Positions 1 through 8,576 of a DNA stretch of 64,000 bases are shown here, piece by piece. Under the pieces are notes generated by a model. It had not been told where the DNA came from and did no database searches. It was given only the letters and a program-made list of their open reading frames with translations. Each line of letters begins with the position of its first letter. The first letter of the stretch is position 1. Both the position numbers and the translations under genes were made by a program. This stretch comes from Streptomyces sp. NBC_01428 (lineage in GTDB: Bacteria > Actinomycetota > Actinomycetes > Streptomycetales > Streptomycetaceae), in assembly GCF_036231965.1 (NCBI RefSeq), contig NZ_CP109499.1, positions 6,386,001 through 6,450,000 of the forward strand, in the 5' to 3' direction.

Positions 1-819
1 GTCAGCGAGTACCTGGTCGGACACCCCGGCGTCGACAAGGTCTCCTTCACCGGTTCGGTCGCGGCCGGGCGGCGCGTGATGGAGGTCGCCTCCCGTCATC
101 TCACCCGCGTGACGCTGGAGTTGGGCGGCAAGTCGGCGGCCGTGGTGCTGCCGGACGCCGATCTCGACACGGCGGTGCCGGGGATCGTGTCGGCGGCCTG
201 GATGAACAACGGCCAGGCCTGCGTGGCCCAGACCCGCATCCTCGTCCCGCGCTCCCGCTACGACGAGTTCGCGGACGCCTTCGCCGGCGCGGCGAACGCC
301 CTGGTCGTGGGCGACCCGCTGGACCCGGCCACTCAGGTCGGCCCGCTCGTCGCCGAACGCCAGCGGCGCCGCAACCTCGACTACATCCGCATCGGCCAGG
401 AGGAGGGCGCCAAGATCCTGGCGGGCGGCGGGCGCCCGGAGGGTCTCGACCGCGGCTGGTACGTCGAGCCGACCCTCTTCGGCGACGTCGACAACTCGAT
501 GCGCATCGCCCGCGAGGAGATCTTCGGCCCCGTCATCTGCCTGCTCCCGTACGGCGACGAGACCGAGGCCGTGAAGATCGCCAACGACTCCGACTACGGG
601 CTCAGCGGCAGCGTCTGGACCGCGGACGTCGCCCACGGCATCGACATCGCCCGCCGGGTCCGCACCGGCACCTACTCCGTCAACACCTTCAGCCTCGACA
701 TGCTCGGCCCGTTCGGCGGCTACAAGAACTCGGGCCTGGGGCGGGAGTTCGGACCCGAGGGGTTCGGCGAGTTCCTGGAGCACAAGATGATCCACCTGCC
801 GGCCGGCTGGGAGGCGTGA
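1..819 (+). CDS. Aldehyde dehydrogenase, 3' part (5' end outside window)
   Basis: NAD(P)-dependent oxidation of an aldehyde to an acid. The frame is open from base 1, so the gene begins before the window and only about 272 C-terminal residues are seen. Family marks are the catalytic-Glu segment LELGGKSAAVVLPDAD, the catalytic Cys in NNGQACVAQTR, EEIFGPV, and the C-terminal GPFGGYKNSGLGRE. A ferredoxin gene starts 2 bases after its stop, so the two are probably one operon, likely with a cytochrome P450 upstream outside the window. In that setting a role in steroid or terpenoid side-chain oxidation is plausible, but the substrate cannot be read from the sequence. Confidence 0.93.
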   Translation, partial: VSEYLVGHPGVDKVSFTGSVAAGRRVMEVASRHLTRVTLELGGKSAAVVLPDADLDTAVPGIVSAAWMNNGQACVAQTRILVPRSRYDEFADAFAGAANALVVGDPLDPATQVGPLVAERQRRRNLDYIRIGQEEGAKILAGGGRPEGLDRGWYVEPTLFGDVDNSMRIAREEIFGPVICLLPYGDETEAVKIANDSDYGLSGSVWTADVAHGIDIARRVRTGTYSVNTFSLDMLGPFGGYKNSGLGREFGPEGFGEFLEHKMIHLPAGWEA

Positions 820-821
820 GG

Positions 822-1055
822 ATGGGCGACCGCTGGCAGGTCGAGGTCGACCGCTCCGTCTGCATCGGCTCCGCCCAGTGCGTCCACCACGCCCCGGACG
901 CCTTCCACCTCGACACCGCCCGCCAGTCCCACCCCACCACCCCGGAGACGGACGCCACCGAACAGATCCTCGAAGCCGCCGAGGGCTGCCCGGTCGAAGC
1001 CGTCATGATCACCCTGCTGGGCAGCGGGGAGCCGGTGTTCCCGCCGGAGGAGTAG
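822..1055 (+). CDS. [3Fe-4S] ferredoxin, P450 redox-partner type
   Basis: Small cytosolic electron carrier of 77 residues. The cluster ligands follow the 3Fe-4S pattern CIGSAQC then a distant CP (GCPVEA), the arrangement of Streptomyces ferredoxins that serve cytochromes P450. The ATG at 822 is chosen because GGGAGG at 809-814 sits 7 bases upstream. A GTG at 816, overlapping the aldehyde dehydrogenase stop, is the alternative but lacks spacing from the Shine-Dalgarno. Directly coupled to the aldehyde dehydrogenase. The partner P450 is not in the window. Confidence 0.9.
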   Translation: MGDRWQVEVDRSVCIGSAQCVHHAPDAFHLDTARQSHPTTPETDATEQILEAAEGCPVEAVMITLLGSGEPVFPPEE

Positions 1056-1135
1056 GGGGCGGGGCGCCGGACGGGGGCTGCCCGGCCCTCGGTTACGCTC
1101 CACCGGTTCCGACCGATCGACCGGGGTGGGCAAGC

Positions 1136-2029
1136 GTGCACAAGACCGAGGCCAAGGAGCTGCTGGAGCAGGCGAGGGCGGCGTGGGAGGCCGAGGAGTG
1201 GCTGCGGTCCGCCGACCTCTACGAGCGGGTCCTGGAGCACTTCCCCGACGAGCGGCCGAGCGCGGTGTGGTGGTACGACGCCGCGCTCGCCCACAAGTTC
1301 CTCCGGAACTGGGACAAGGCCCTCGACCTCGGCCGGGAGGCGGCTGCCCGCGCCCCGCGCGGGGAGGGCGATCCCGCCTACTGGAACCTCGGCATCGCCG
1401 CCACGATCCGGCGCGACTGGACCACGGCCCGCGCGGCCTGGGCCGGCTTCGGCATCGAACTCCCCGAGGGCGAGGGCGAGATCGACGGCCGTTTCGGGGT
1501 CGCCTGTGTACGGCTGGACACGGACGGACAACGGGAGGTCGTGTGGATCGAGCGGTTGTGCCCGACCCGGGGGCGCGTGGTGAACGTGCCCGTGACGGGC
1601 GGCCGGCGGTACGGCGAGATCGTCGTGCACGACGGCGAGCCCACGGGCGAGCGTGTCTTCCGCGGCACGACCTGTCCCGTCTTCGACGAGCTCGAGCTCT
1701 TCGAGCCGTCCGAGCTGCCGACGTGGGAGGTGACGGTCGGCGCGGGCGACGCGGCGGACCTGGAGGCCCTGCTGGCCCTGTTCGCCGAGCACGGTCTCGG
1801 CGCCGAACCCGCGAGCGCGGTGCGGATGCTCTGCGCGTGTTGCAGCGAGGGAACCCATCAAGTGGACCGCGAGGTACGGGCGGGAGCCCAGGCGGTGTCG
1901 CTGGCGGCTCCCGAGCAGGAGGCGCGCCGCCTCCTGGACCGCTGGGCCGGCGAGAAGGCGATCGGTCGCAGCTGGAGCGGGCTGGCGCGGCCGGGCCTGG
2001 CCCGCCCGGACTCGCCGGGCGGCCCGTGA
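1136..2029 (+). CDS. TPR-containing protein of unknown function
   Basis: A 297-residue cytosolic protein. The N-terminal 100 residues are helical and TPR-like (AKELLEQARAAWEAEEW, WWYDAALAHKFLRNWDKALD, ease-of-stacking Ala/Trp pattern). The C-terminal part contains a CACC cysteine pair and no recognised catalytic motif. The GTG start at 1136 follows a weak GGGGTGGG. It is 80 bases after the ferredoxin and converges on kstR with only a 32-base gap. No function can be assigned. TPR proteins are usually scaffolds. Confidence is high that it is a gene and low on role. Confidence 0.8.
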   Translation: MHKTEAKELLEQARAAWEAEEWLRSADLYERVLEHFPDERPSAVWWYDAALAHKFLRNWDKALDLGREAAARAPRGEGDPAYWNLGIAATIRRDWTTARAAWAGFGIELPEGEGEIDGRFGVACVRLDTDGQREVVWIERLCPTRGRVVNVPVTGGRRYGEIVVHDGEPTGERVFRGTTCPVFDELELFEPSELPTWEVTVGAGDAADLEALLALFAEHGLGAEPASAVRMLCACCSEGTHQVDREVRAGAQAVSLAAPEQEARRLLDRWAGEKAIGRSWSGLARPGLARPDSPGGP

Positions 2030-2061
2030 GCCGCACGCTCGCGTCTGCGGACGGCCCGTTC

Positions 2062-2775
2062 CTACGGTTCCCCCGGGGCCGTCAGGTCGATCAGGCGGCA
2101 GACCGTCTCGATGTCTATCTTGACCTGGGCGATCGAGGCGCGGCCCGAGAGCCAGGTGATCAGGGCCGAGTGCCAGGTGTGCTCGATGACGCGGACCGCG
2201 GAGAGCTGCGCCGGGGTCGGGTCGTCGAGGCCCATCGCGTCCAGGATGATCACCGTCGTCTGCCGGGACACCTGGTCGACCTCGGGGCTGACGCTGCGGT
2301 CGGCGAAGGTGAGGGCGCGGACCATCGCGTCCGCGAGGTGCGGCTCGCGCTGGAGGGCGCGGAACGCCCGCATCAGGGTCTCCGCCACCCGCTCCGCGGC
2401 GCTCTCCCCGGCCGGCGGCCGCTTGCGCAGCGTTCCGTGCATGTGCTCCAGCTGGTCCTGCATCGTGGCGACCAGCAGATGCACCTTCGAGGGGAAGTAC
2501 CGGTACAGCGTGCCGAGCGCGACCTGCGAGGACTCCGCGACCTCGCGCATCTGCACGGCGTCGAAGCCGCCCCTGCTGGCCAGTTGCGCGCTCGCGTGCA
2601 GGATGCGGCGGCGACGCGCCTCCTGCCGCTCGGTGAGCGGCGGGGACGCGGGGCGGGAGGTGATGTGCGGGGTGGAGTGCGCCGACGCGTGCCCCGCGCC
2701 GGAGGACGCGGCAGGCCTGCCCGCACCCGGCGCCGGTCGCGCGTTCTTCGAGTCCGCCTTGGCTTCCGCAGACAT
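2062..2775 (-). CDS. kstR: TetR-family repressor of steroid catabolism, KstR-like
   Basis: DNA-binding repressor of about 237 residues from the ATG at 2775; an ATG at 2793 would give 243. The HTH and following helix read AVQMREVAESSQVALGTLYR then YFPSKVHLLV, close to mycobacterial KstR (AVQMRAVADRADVAVGTLYR then YFPSKVHLLV, recalled from the family). The effector domain keeps the FADxSxSxEVDQV pattern. KstR represses cholesterol-catabolic genes and is released by steroid CoA thioesters. An exact KstR operator lies at 2946-2959 in the divergent promoter region, which predicts autoregulation. The N-terminal Ala/Ser/Pro-rich 40 residues are longer than usual. Confidence 0.85.
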   Translation of the reverse strand: MSAEAKADSKNARPAPGAGRPAASSGAGHASAHSTPHITSRPASPPLTERQEARRRRILHASAQLASRGGFDAVQMREVAESSQVALGTLYRYFPSKVHLLVATMQDQLEHMHGTLRKRPPAGESAAERVAETLMRAFRALQREPHLADAMVRALTFADRSVSPEVDQVSRQTTVIILDAMGLDDPTPAQLSAVRVIEHTWHSALITWLSGRASIAQVKIDIETVCRLIDLTAPGEP

Positions 2776-2945
2776 GGTTCCGTTCCGTGACATCGGCGAG
2801 CGAGCGAGGAGTCCGCGCGGCAGGGCCGTCCGCCGCGCCGCGGACCAGCCGACCACGCCGCGCGGTCGTGGCGTGAATCACCTGATCCACCGCTCACACT
2901 GGCGCTACCTGCCGGTAGATTCAATGCTCCTTGAACGATCAAGTC

Positions 2946-2959
2946 TGAAACTTGTTCTA
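2946..2959. promoter_or_regulatory. KstR operator, kstR-glycosyltransferase intergenic region
   Basis: TGAAACTTGTTCTA matches the known KstR consensus TNNAACNNGTTNNA at every fixed base. It continues into TAGATT (2958-2963), a Streptomyces-like -10 element, for the glycosyltransferase operon. It could control both divergent units. Matching sites occur at 13458 and 24175. Confidence 0.75.
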
Positions 2960-3013
2960 GATTAGCGTCCCGGCGTAATCTCGCGGGAAAGTGCAGGGAG
3001 AAGGGGGCCGGAA

Positions 3014-4495
3014 GTGACCGCTGAGGCCATGGAGGCGGGCCCCGGGGAGGGTACGGCAGCCGACGGGGAACCACCCCTGAGGATCGCGCTCCTCACGTAC
3101 AAGGGAAACCCGTTCTGCGGCGGCCAGGGTGTGTACGTACGGCACCTCTCGCGCGAACTCGCCCGTCTCGGGCACCGGGTCGAGGTCATCGGCTCGCAGC
3201 CCTACCCCGTCCTCGACGAGGGCCTGCCCGGCCTGAGCCTCACCGAGCTCCCCAGCCTCGACCTGTACCGCCAGCCCGACCCGTTCCGCACCCCGGCGCG
3301 CGACGAGTACCGGGACTGGGTCGACGCCCTGGAGGTCGGCACCATGTGGACCGGCGGCTTCCCCGAGCCGCTGACCTTCTCGCTGCGCGCCCGCCGTCAT
3401 CTGCGCTCCCGCCAGGGAGAGTTCGACGTCGTCCACGACAACCAGACGCTCGGATACGGCCTGTTGGGCGATGTCGGCGCCCCGCTGGTGACGACGATCC
3501 ACCACCCCATCACCGTCGACCGGCAGCTGGAGCTGGACGCCGCCGAGGGCTGGAAGCGCCGCGCGTCCGTCCGCCGCTGGTACGCCTTCACCCGGATGCA
3601 GAAGCGCGTCGCGCGCCGCCTCCCGTCGGTGCTCACCGTCTCCGGCACCTCCCGCCAGGAGATCGTGGAGCACCTGCGCGTCGAGCGGGACCGCATCCAC
3701 GTCGTCCACATCGGCGCGGACACCGACCTTTTCTCGCCGGATCCGTCCGTCCCCCAGGTGCCCGGACGCATCGTCACCACCTCCAGCGCGGACGTCCCGC
3801 TCAAGGGCCTCGTCTTCCTCGTCGAGGCGCTCGCGAAGGTACGCGCCGAACACCCCGGCGCCCACCTCGTCGTCGTCGGCCGCCGCGCCGAGGACGGACC
3901 GGTCGCCCAGGCCATCGAGCGCTACGGCCTCGACGGCGCCGTCGAGTTCGTCAAGGGCATCTCCGACGCCGAACTCGTCGACCTCGTCCGCTCGGCCGAA
4001 GTCGCCTGCGTGCCCTCCCTGTACGAGGGCTTCTCGCTGCCCGCCGCCGAGGCGATGGCCACCGGCACGCCCCTGGTGGCCACCACCGGCGGCGCCATCC
4101 CGGAGGTCGCGGGCGCCGACGGCGAGACGTGCCTCGCGGTCCCGCCCGGCGACTCGGGCGCCCTGGCCGCCGCCCTGACCCGGCTCCTCGGCGACGCCCC
4201 GCTGCGCACGCGGCTCGGCGCCGCCGGCCGCGCGCGGGTCCTGGAGCGCTTCACCTGGGCGCGGGCGGCCGAGGGCACGGTGGCCCACTACCGCGCGGCC
4301 ATCGCCCTCTCCGCACCCCGGCCGCCGGCCCGCCGGGCGACCCCCGCGGTGACGCCGGCCGCGGCCTCCGTCCCGCCCGTCGCCCCGGACACCGACCGCG
4401 CGGCCGCAGCGGACGCCGGACCCGCCGACGCCGCGGCACAGACTCCCGCCACCGAACCCGTTGCAGCCAACCGCGAAAGCAGGGCCACGTGCTGA
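3014..4495 (+). CDS. Glycosyltransferase family 4
   Basis: A GT-B fold retaining glycosyltransferase of 493 residues. The N-terminal Rossmann half has the Gly-rich acceptor loop NPFCGGQGVYVRHLSREL. The C-terminal half has the GT4 E-x7-E donor-binding motif in LYEGFSLPAAEA near residues 335-347, followed by GTPLVATTGGAIPEV. About 60 Ala/Pro-rich residues form a disordered tail. The GTG start follows GGAGAAGGGGG. It overlaps the methyltransferase by 7 bases, so the proteins are made from one message. The promoter carries a KstR operator. Donor sugar and acceptor are unknown. Confidence 0.9.
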   Translation: MTAEAMEAGPGEGTAADGEPPLRIALLTYKGNPFCGGQGVYVRHLSRELARLGHRVEVIGSQPYPVLDEGLPGLSLTELPSLDLYRQPDPFRTPARDEYRDWVDALEVGTMWTGGFPEPLTFSLRARRHLRSRQGEFDVVHDNQTLGYGLLGDVGAPLVTTIHHPITVDRQLELDAAEGWKRRASVRRWYAFTRMQKRVARRLPSVLTVSGTSRQEIVEHLRVERDRIHVVHIGADTDLFSPDPSVPQVPGRIVTTSSADVPLKGLVFLVEALAKVRAEHPGAHLVVVGRRAEDGPVAQAIERYGLDGAVEFVKGISDAELVDLVRSAEVACVPSLYEGFSLPAAEAMATGTPLVATTGGAIPEVAGADGETCLAVPPGDSGALAAALTRLLGDAPLRTRLGAAGRARVLERFTWARAAEGTVAHYRAAIALSAPRPPARRATPAVTPAAASVPPVAPDTDRAAAADAGPADAAAQTPATEPVAANRESRATC

Positions 4496-5262
4496 CCGTC
4501 GACTTCTCCCGGTTCCCGCTCGCCCCGGGCGACCGTGTCCTGGACCTCGGATGCGGGGCCGGCCGGCACGCGTTCGAGTGCTACCGGCGCGGCGCCCAGG
4601 TCGTGGCGCTGGATCAGAACGGCGAGGAGATCCGCGAGGTCGCGAAGTGGTTCGCCGCGATGAAGGAGGCCGGTGAGGCGCCCGCCGGGGCGACCGCCAC
4701 CGCGATGGAGGGCGACGCGCTCCATCTGCCCTTCCCCGACGAGTCCTTCGACGTCGTCATCATCTCCGAGGTCATGGAGCACATCCCCGACGACAAGGGT
4801 GTCCTCGCCGAGATGGTCCGCGTGCTCAGGCCGGGCGGCCGGATCGCGATCACCGTGCCGCGCTACGGCCCGGAGAAGGTCTGCTGGTCCCTGTCCGACG
4901 CCTACCACGAGGTCGAGGGCGGCCACATCCGCATCTACAAGGCGGACGAACTGCTCGCCAAGATCCGCGAGGCCGGACTGCGCCCCTACGGCTCCCACCA
5001 CGCGCACGCCCTGCACTCGCCCTACTGGTGGCTCAAGTGCGCGTTCGGCGTCGACAACGACAAGGCGCTGCCCGTGCGGGCGTACCACAAGCTCCTGGTC
5101 TGGGACATCATGAAGAAACCGCTGGCCACCCGGGTCGCCGAACAGGCACTGAACCCGCTGATCGGCAAGAGCTTCGTGGCGTACGCGACCAAGCCCCACC
5201 TGCCGCGCCTCGCCGGCGCGACGGACTCCGGCGCGAGCACCCCCGAGGCGGACGCCACGTGA
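4489..5262 (+). CDS. Class I SAM-dependent methyltransferase
   Basis: A 257-residue Rossmann-type methyltransferase. SAM motif I is VLDLGCGAGRH near residues 19-29, acidic motif II is VVALDQ, and the Methyltransf_11 core FDVVIISEVMEHIPD and VLRPGGRIAITVPR follow. It starts at GTG 4489 inside the glycosyltransferase stop region and ends in a GTGA overlap with the next gene, so it is translationally coupled on both sides. It probably methylates the product or lipid precursor handled by its neighbours. This pairing is inference. Confidence 0.9.
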   Translation: MLTVDFSRFPLAPGDRVLDLGCGAGRHAFECYRRGAQVVALDQNGEEIREVAKWFAAMKEAGEAPAGATATAMEGDALHLPFPDESFDVVIISEVMEHIPDDKGVLAEMVRVLRPGGRIAITVPRYGPEKVCWSLSDAYHEVEGGHIRIYKADELLAKIREAGLRPYGSHHAHALHSPYWWLKCAFGVDNDKALPVRAYHKLLVWDIMKKPLATRVAEQALNPLIGKSFVAYATKPHLPRLAGATDSGASTPEADAT

Positions 5263-6335
5263 CCACTCCCCGGACAGAACACCTCGTCCTGCCCGGGGTC
5301 CTCACCGCAGAGGAGGCCGCCGTCACCGTGCGCGGCATCCTCGCGGTGCAGCGCCCCGACGGAGCCCTCCCGTGGTTCCGCGGTCACCATCTCGACCCGT
5401 GGGACCACACCGAGGCGGCCATGGCGCTCGACGCGGCCGGGGAGCACGAGGCCGCCGAACGCGCCTACGCGTGGCTGGCCCGGCACCAGAACGCGGACGG
5501 ATCCTGGTACGCGGCCTACGCCGACGGGCAGTTCGACGAGGTCACCGACCGCGGCCGGGAGACCAACTTCTGCGCGTACATCGCGGTCGGCGTCTGGCAC
5601 CACTACCTCGCCACCGGCGACGACGCGTTCCTGGACCGCATGTGGCCCGCCGTCTACGCGGCCGTGGAGTTCGTGCTGCGCCTCCAGCAGCCCGGCGGAC
5701 AGATCGGCTGGAAGCGCGAGGACGACGGGACGGCCGTCGACGACGCGCTGCTGACCGGGAGTTCGTCGATCCACCACGCGCTGCGCTGCGCCCTGGCCAT
5801 CGCCGAACAGCGCGAAGAGCCGCAACCCGACTGGGAGTTGGCGGCCGGCGCACTGCGCCACGCGATCCGGTGCCACCCGGAGCGGTTCCTCGACAAGGAC
5901 CGCTACTCCATGGACTGGTACTACCCGGTGCTCGGCGGCGCGATGACCGGCGCCGAGGCCACGTCACGTATCGAGGAGGGCTGGGACCGCTTCGTGGTGC
6001 CCGGCTTCGGGGTGCGCTGCGTGGTCCCCAACCCGTGGGTGACCGGCGGCGAATCGGCCGAACTCGCCCTCGCCCTGTGGGCGGTGGGCGAGTCCGACCG
6101 TGCCTTGGAGATCCTTCAGTCCATCCAGCACCTGCGCGATCCGGAGACCGGCCTGTACTGGACGGGGTACGTCTACGAGGACCGGGCCGTCTGGCCCGAG
6201 GAACTCACCACCTGGACGGCGGGCTCCGTGCTGCTCGCCGTCGCCGCACTGGGCGGTGACGAGGCAACCTGCGCCGTCTTCAGCGGTGAGCGCCTGCCGA
6301 CGGGGCTGGACCCCGACTGCTGCGCCCGGACCTGA
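5259..6335 (+). CDS. Alpha/alpha-toroid protein, annotated in relatives as prenyltransferase/cyclase-like
   Basis: A 358-residue protein built of paired helices with repeated Trp/Gly motifs such as RHQNADGSWYAAY and LQQPGGQIGWK, typical of the six-hairpin toroid shared by terpenoid cyclases, prenyltransferase beta subunits and some glycosidases. The DXDD motif of squalene-hopene cyclases is not visible, so cyclase chemistry is doubtful. GTG at 5259 overlaps the methyltransferase TGA (GTGA). It is the last gene of the three-gene operon, followed by a hairpin at 6362-6386. Function unknown. Confidence 0.8.
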   Translation: MTTPRTEHLVLPGVLTAEEAAVTVRGILAVQRPDGALPWFRGHHLDPWDHTEAAMALDAAGEHEAAERAYAWLARHQNADGSWYAAYADGQFDEVTDRGRETNFCAYIAVGVWHHYLATGDDAFLDRMWPAVYAAVEFVLRLQQPGGQIGWKREDDGTAVDDALLTGSSSIHHALRCALAIAEQREEPQPDWELAAGALRHAIRCHPERFLDKDRYSMDWYYPVLGGAMTGAEATSRIEEGWDRFVVPGFGVRCVVPNPWVTGGESAELALALWAVGESDRALEILQSIQHLRDPETGLYWTGYVYEDRAVWPEELTTWTAGSVLLAVAALGGDEATCAVFSGERLPTGLDPDCCART

Positions 6336-6361
6336 CCGGCGGATCAGGCCCGGGACCCACT

Positions 6362-6386
6362 GGACATCCGGACCCTCCGGATGTTC
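6362..6386. terminator. Bidirectional hairpin terminator
   Basis: ACATCCGG at 6364-6371 pairs with CCGGATGT at 6377-6384 around a 5-base loop (ACCCT), extended by GG and CC. It sits between the stops of two convergent genes. Confidence 0.6.
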
Positions 6387-6393
6387 CCGGTCG

Positions 6394-6687
6394 TCAGTGC
6401 CGGTGCATGCGGTTCGCTATGGCGTGCCCGATGAACAGGTAGACGACGGCGGCGAGACCGTAGCCGGCGACGACACGCGCCCACTGCTCGTCGAAGGTGA
6501 ACAGGTCACGCGACCAGCCGGCGAGCCAGCTTGCCAGGTTGTGGATGAACTGCACGAGGTCGTTGCCACGATTGGCGTCGAGCAGATACATCAGAATCCA
6601 GAGACCGAGGATGACGGCCATAACATCCGCGACGATCGCGATGACCGTCCCCGCAGAATTCGAGCCGTTGCGATATCGAGGGGACAT
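6394..6687 (-). CDS. Small two-TM membrane protein, unknown function
   Basis: A 97-residue protein. Two hydrophobic segments are clear: about residues 14-37 (GTVIAIVADVMAVILGLWIL) and 71-87 (VVAGYGLAAVVYLFIGHA). A short amphipathic linker joins them, and there is a His/Arg-rich C-terminal tail. It is a likely integral membrane protein with both ends on the same side. It stands alone between a convergent operon and a divergent lipoprotein-like gene. No family function is recognised. Confidence 0.75.
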   Translation of the reverse strand: MSPRYRNGSNSAGTVIAIVADVMAVILGLWILMYLLDANRGNDLVQFIHNLASWLAGWSRDLFTFDEQWARVVAGYGLAAVVYLFIGHAIANRMHRH

Positions 6688-6848
6688 GACCAGCGTGTTG
6701 CCCGGCGCCGCTGAATGAAACCCGAACGGCTTCGGTCAAGTGGCGCAGGTGTGCGAACCGGGTGAGGCTGCCGTGGAGAGCCGTGTCGCCCCGGGGCCGG
6801 GGAGGACCGGCGGACCAGGGAGAACCGTTCCCCCATCCGGAGGATCCC

Positions 6849-7421
6849 GTGCCCGTACCCGTACGGCGCCTGTTCGTGGCGCTGACCCTCTGCTGTGCCC
6901 TGATCGGCGGTGCCACCGCCTGTGGCAGCGACAGTTCCAGTTCCTCGCAGCAGGACACCGCCGCCGTCGTCCCCGCGAAGGGCACCCCCACGCCGACGAC
7001 CTCCGCCGAGAAGCAGAAGTTCGCCAAGACCCGCTTCGTGGCGAACGCGGGGCTCGCGGCCGGCGCGACCTACCAGTGGATCGTCAAGCCCTACAAGGCG
7101 GGCAAGTTCAAGAAGGGCGCCAAGGGGCGCAAGCTCGCCCTGGTCAAGGCCGGACTCGCGGGCGCCTTCGCCTACAACCGCCTCAAGGCCGCCTCGAACA
7201 ACGCCAAGGGCGACCCGACGCTCGCCAAGGCCGTCGCCCCGCTCACCGCGGGCATCGACGCCCTGAAGGACCTGCCGGCCAAGCTCCGCAAGGGCGACTC
7301 CACCGACTCCGTCACGAACTCCTTCGACGACGTCATCAACAAGGTGAAGGAAGCAGGCAAGAGCGCGGGCGCCGAGGTCAAGGACAAGGTGCCGTCGGCC
7401 TCGCAGCTCAGCGGCAGCTGA
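6849..7421 (+). CDS. Exported, probably lipid-anchored small protein
   Basis: A 190-residue protein starting at GTG 6849. It has an export signal (VRRLFVALTLCCALIGGATA) ending at Cys28 followed by GSDSSSSS. The ATAC lipobox is weak at position -3 but the Cys plus Ser-rich linker fits a lipoprotein. The mature part is basic and helical, rich in Lys and Ala (FKKGAKGRKLALVKAG), without a known enzyme motif. Likely bound to the outer face of the membrane; role unknown. It converges on the LLM oxidoreductase. Confidence 0.75.
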   Translation: MPVPVRRLFVALTLCCALIGGATACGSDSSSSSQQDTAAVVPAKGTPTPTTSAEKQKFAKTRFVANAGLAAGATYQWIVKPYKAGKFKKGAKGRKLALVKAGLAGAFAYNRLKAASNNAKGDPTLAKAVAPLTAGIDALKDLPAKLRKGDSTDSVTNSFDDVINKVKEAGKSAGAEVKDKVPSASQLSGS

Positions 7422-7451
7422 CCGTAGCAGGACCGATCTCCCGCCGCCGGC

Positions 7452-8462
7452 CTAGGAGTTGAGCTCCGCGAGCACGCGCAGGGTGTGGGGGTCCGGGGAC
7501 AGGACCAGCAGGTCGGTCACCGGGCCCTTGCGCCACGACTCCAGCCGTTCGGCGATGCGTTCACGCGGTCCGACGAGCGAGATCTCGTCGGCGAAGGCGT
7601 CCGGCACGGCCGCCACGGCCTCCTCGCGTCGCCCTTCGAGGAACAACCGCTGGATCCTGCGGGCCTCCTCCTCGAACCCCATGCGGGCCATCAGGTCGGC
7701 GTGGAAGTTGCGGGCGGCGTGCCCCATCCCGCCGATGTAGAAGCCGAGCATCGCCTTGACCGGCAGCAGCCCCTCGGCCACGTCGTCGCAGACCTGCGCG
7801 CGGGCCATCGGCGCCACCAGGAAGCCCTCGGGCAGGTCGTCGAGCGCCGCCCCGTACGCCTGCGGCCGGTTCGGCGCCCAGTACAGCGGCAGCCATCCGT
7901 CCGCGATCCGGGTCGTCTGCGCCACGTTCTTCGGGCCCTCCGCGCCGAGCAGGACGGGCAGGTCGGCCCGGAGCGGATGCGTGATCGGCTGCAGCGCCCT
8001 GCCGAGCCCCGTACCGTCCGCCCCCCGGTACGGATGCGAGTGGAAGCGCCCGTCCAGCTCCACCGGGCCCGCCCGCCGCAGGACTTGGCGTACGACGTCG
8101 ACGTACTCCCTGGTCGCGGTCAGCGGCGACCTCGGGAACGGCCGCCCGTACCAGCCCTCGACGACCTGCGGACCCGACAGCCCGAGCCCGAGCATCATGC
8201 GCCCGCCGGACAGATGATCCAGGGTGAGCGCGTGCATCGCGGTGGTCGTGGGGGAGCGGGCGGCCATCTGCGCGACGGCGGTGCCCAGTCGGATGCGTGA
8301 GGTCCGCGCCGCGATCCAGGTGAGCGGCGTGAACGCGTCCGAGCCCCACGACTCCGCGGTCCACACCGAGTGGTAGCCGAGCCGCTCCGCCTCCTGAGCG
8401 AGCGGCACATGGTCCGCCGAGGGGCCGCGCCCCCAGTAGCCGAGCGCGAGACCGAGCCGCAT
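7452..8462 (-). CDS. F420-dependent LLM-class oxidoreductase
   Basis: A 336-residue TIM-barrel protein of the luciferase-like monooxygenase superfamily. It shows the family N-terminus LGYWG, then ERLGYHSVWTAESWGSDAFT, LTWIAARTSRIRLGTAV, and HALTLDHLSGGRMMLGLG, all typical of F420-binding actinobacterial members. The substrate is unknown; relatives act on xenobiotics and lipids, and several sit in steroid regions. The promoter has the palindrome CTGAC-N5-GTCAG at 8484-8498, 22 bases before the ATG, shared with fadE and maoC. Confidence 0.9.
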   Translation of the reverse strand: MRLGLALGYWGRGPSADHVPLAQEAERLGYHSVWTAESWGSDAFTPLTWIAARTSRIRLGTAVAQMAARSPTTTAMHALTLDHLSGGRMMLGLGLSGPQVVEGWYGRPFPRSPLTATREYVDVVRQVLRRAGPVELDGRFHSHPYRGADGTGLGRALQPITHPLRADLPVLLGAEGPKNVAQTTRIADGWLPLYWAPNRPQAYGAALDDLPEGFLVAPMARAQVCDDVAEGLLPVKAMLGFYIGGMGHAARNFHADLMARMGFEEEARRIQRLFLEGRREEAVAAVPDAFADEISLVGPRERIAERLESWRKGPVTDLLVLSPDPHTLRVLAELNS

Positions 8463-8483
8463 GTCGCCTCCAGAGCCAGCATT

Positions 8484-8498
8484 CTGACGATCCGTCAG
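8484..8498. promoter_or_regulatory. Palindromic operator candidate CTGAC-N5-GTCAG (LLM gene)
   Basis: CTGACGATCCGTCAG is a perfect 5-5-5 inverted repeat 22 bases upstream of the LLM start. The same arms and spacing occur at 13441 and 24112. The size and symmetry suit a TetR-family dimer. The cognate regulator is not identified. Confidence 0.6.
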
Positions 8499-8526
8499 GT
8501 CACGGGATGCTGCGACTGTACGACAA

Positions 8527-8556
8527 CGGCCCCCCGCCGGAAAGGGCGAGGGGCCG
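8527..8556 (-). terminator. Hairpin downstream of the PQG-rich membrane protein
   Basis: CGGCCCC at 8527-8533 pairs with GGGGCCG at 8550-8556, with further inner pairing. It lies 20 bases after the stop of the gene at 8577 and could also shape the LLM promoter region. Confidence 0.45.
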
Positions 8557-8576
8557 GTGCGAGGGCGAAGCGGGGG

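Noticed and set aside
689..2890. A 733-codon open frame on the minus strand, and similar long antisense frames at 11167-13278, 31438-32610 and 59704-61305
   Set aside because: They lie opposite well-supported genes, are Arg/Pro/Gly-rich without domains, and arise because high-GC codon use leaves other frames open.
5259..6335. Squalene-hopene cyclase
   Set aside because: The toroid helices fit, but the DXDD acid motif and the usual length of about 630 residues are missing.
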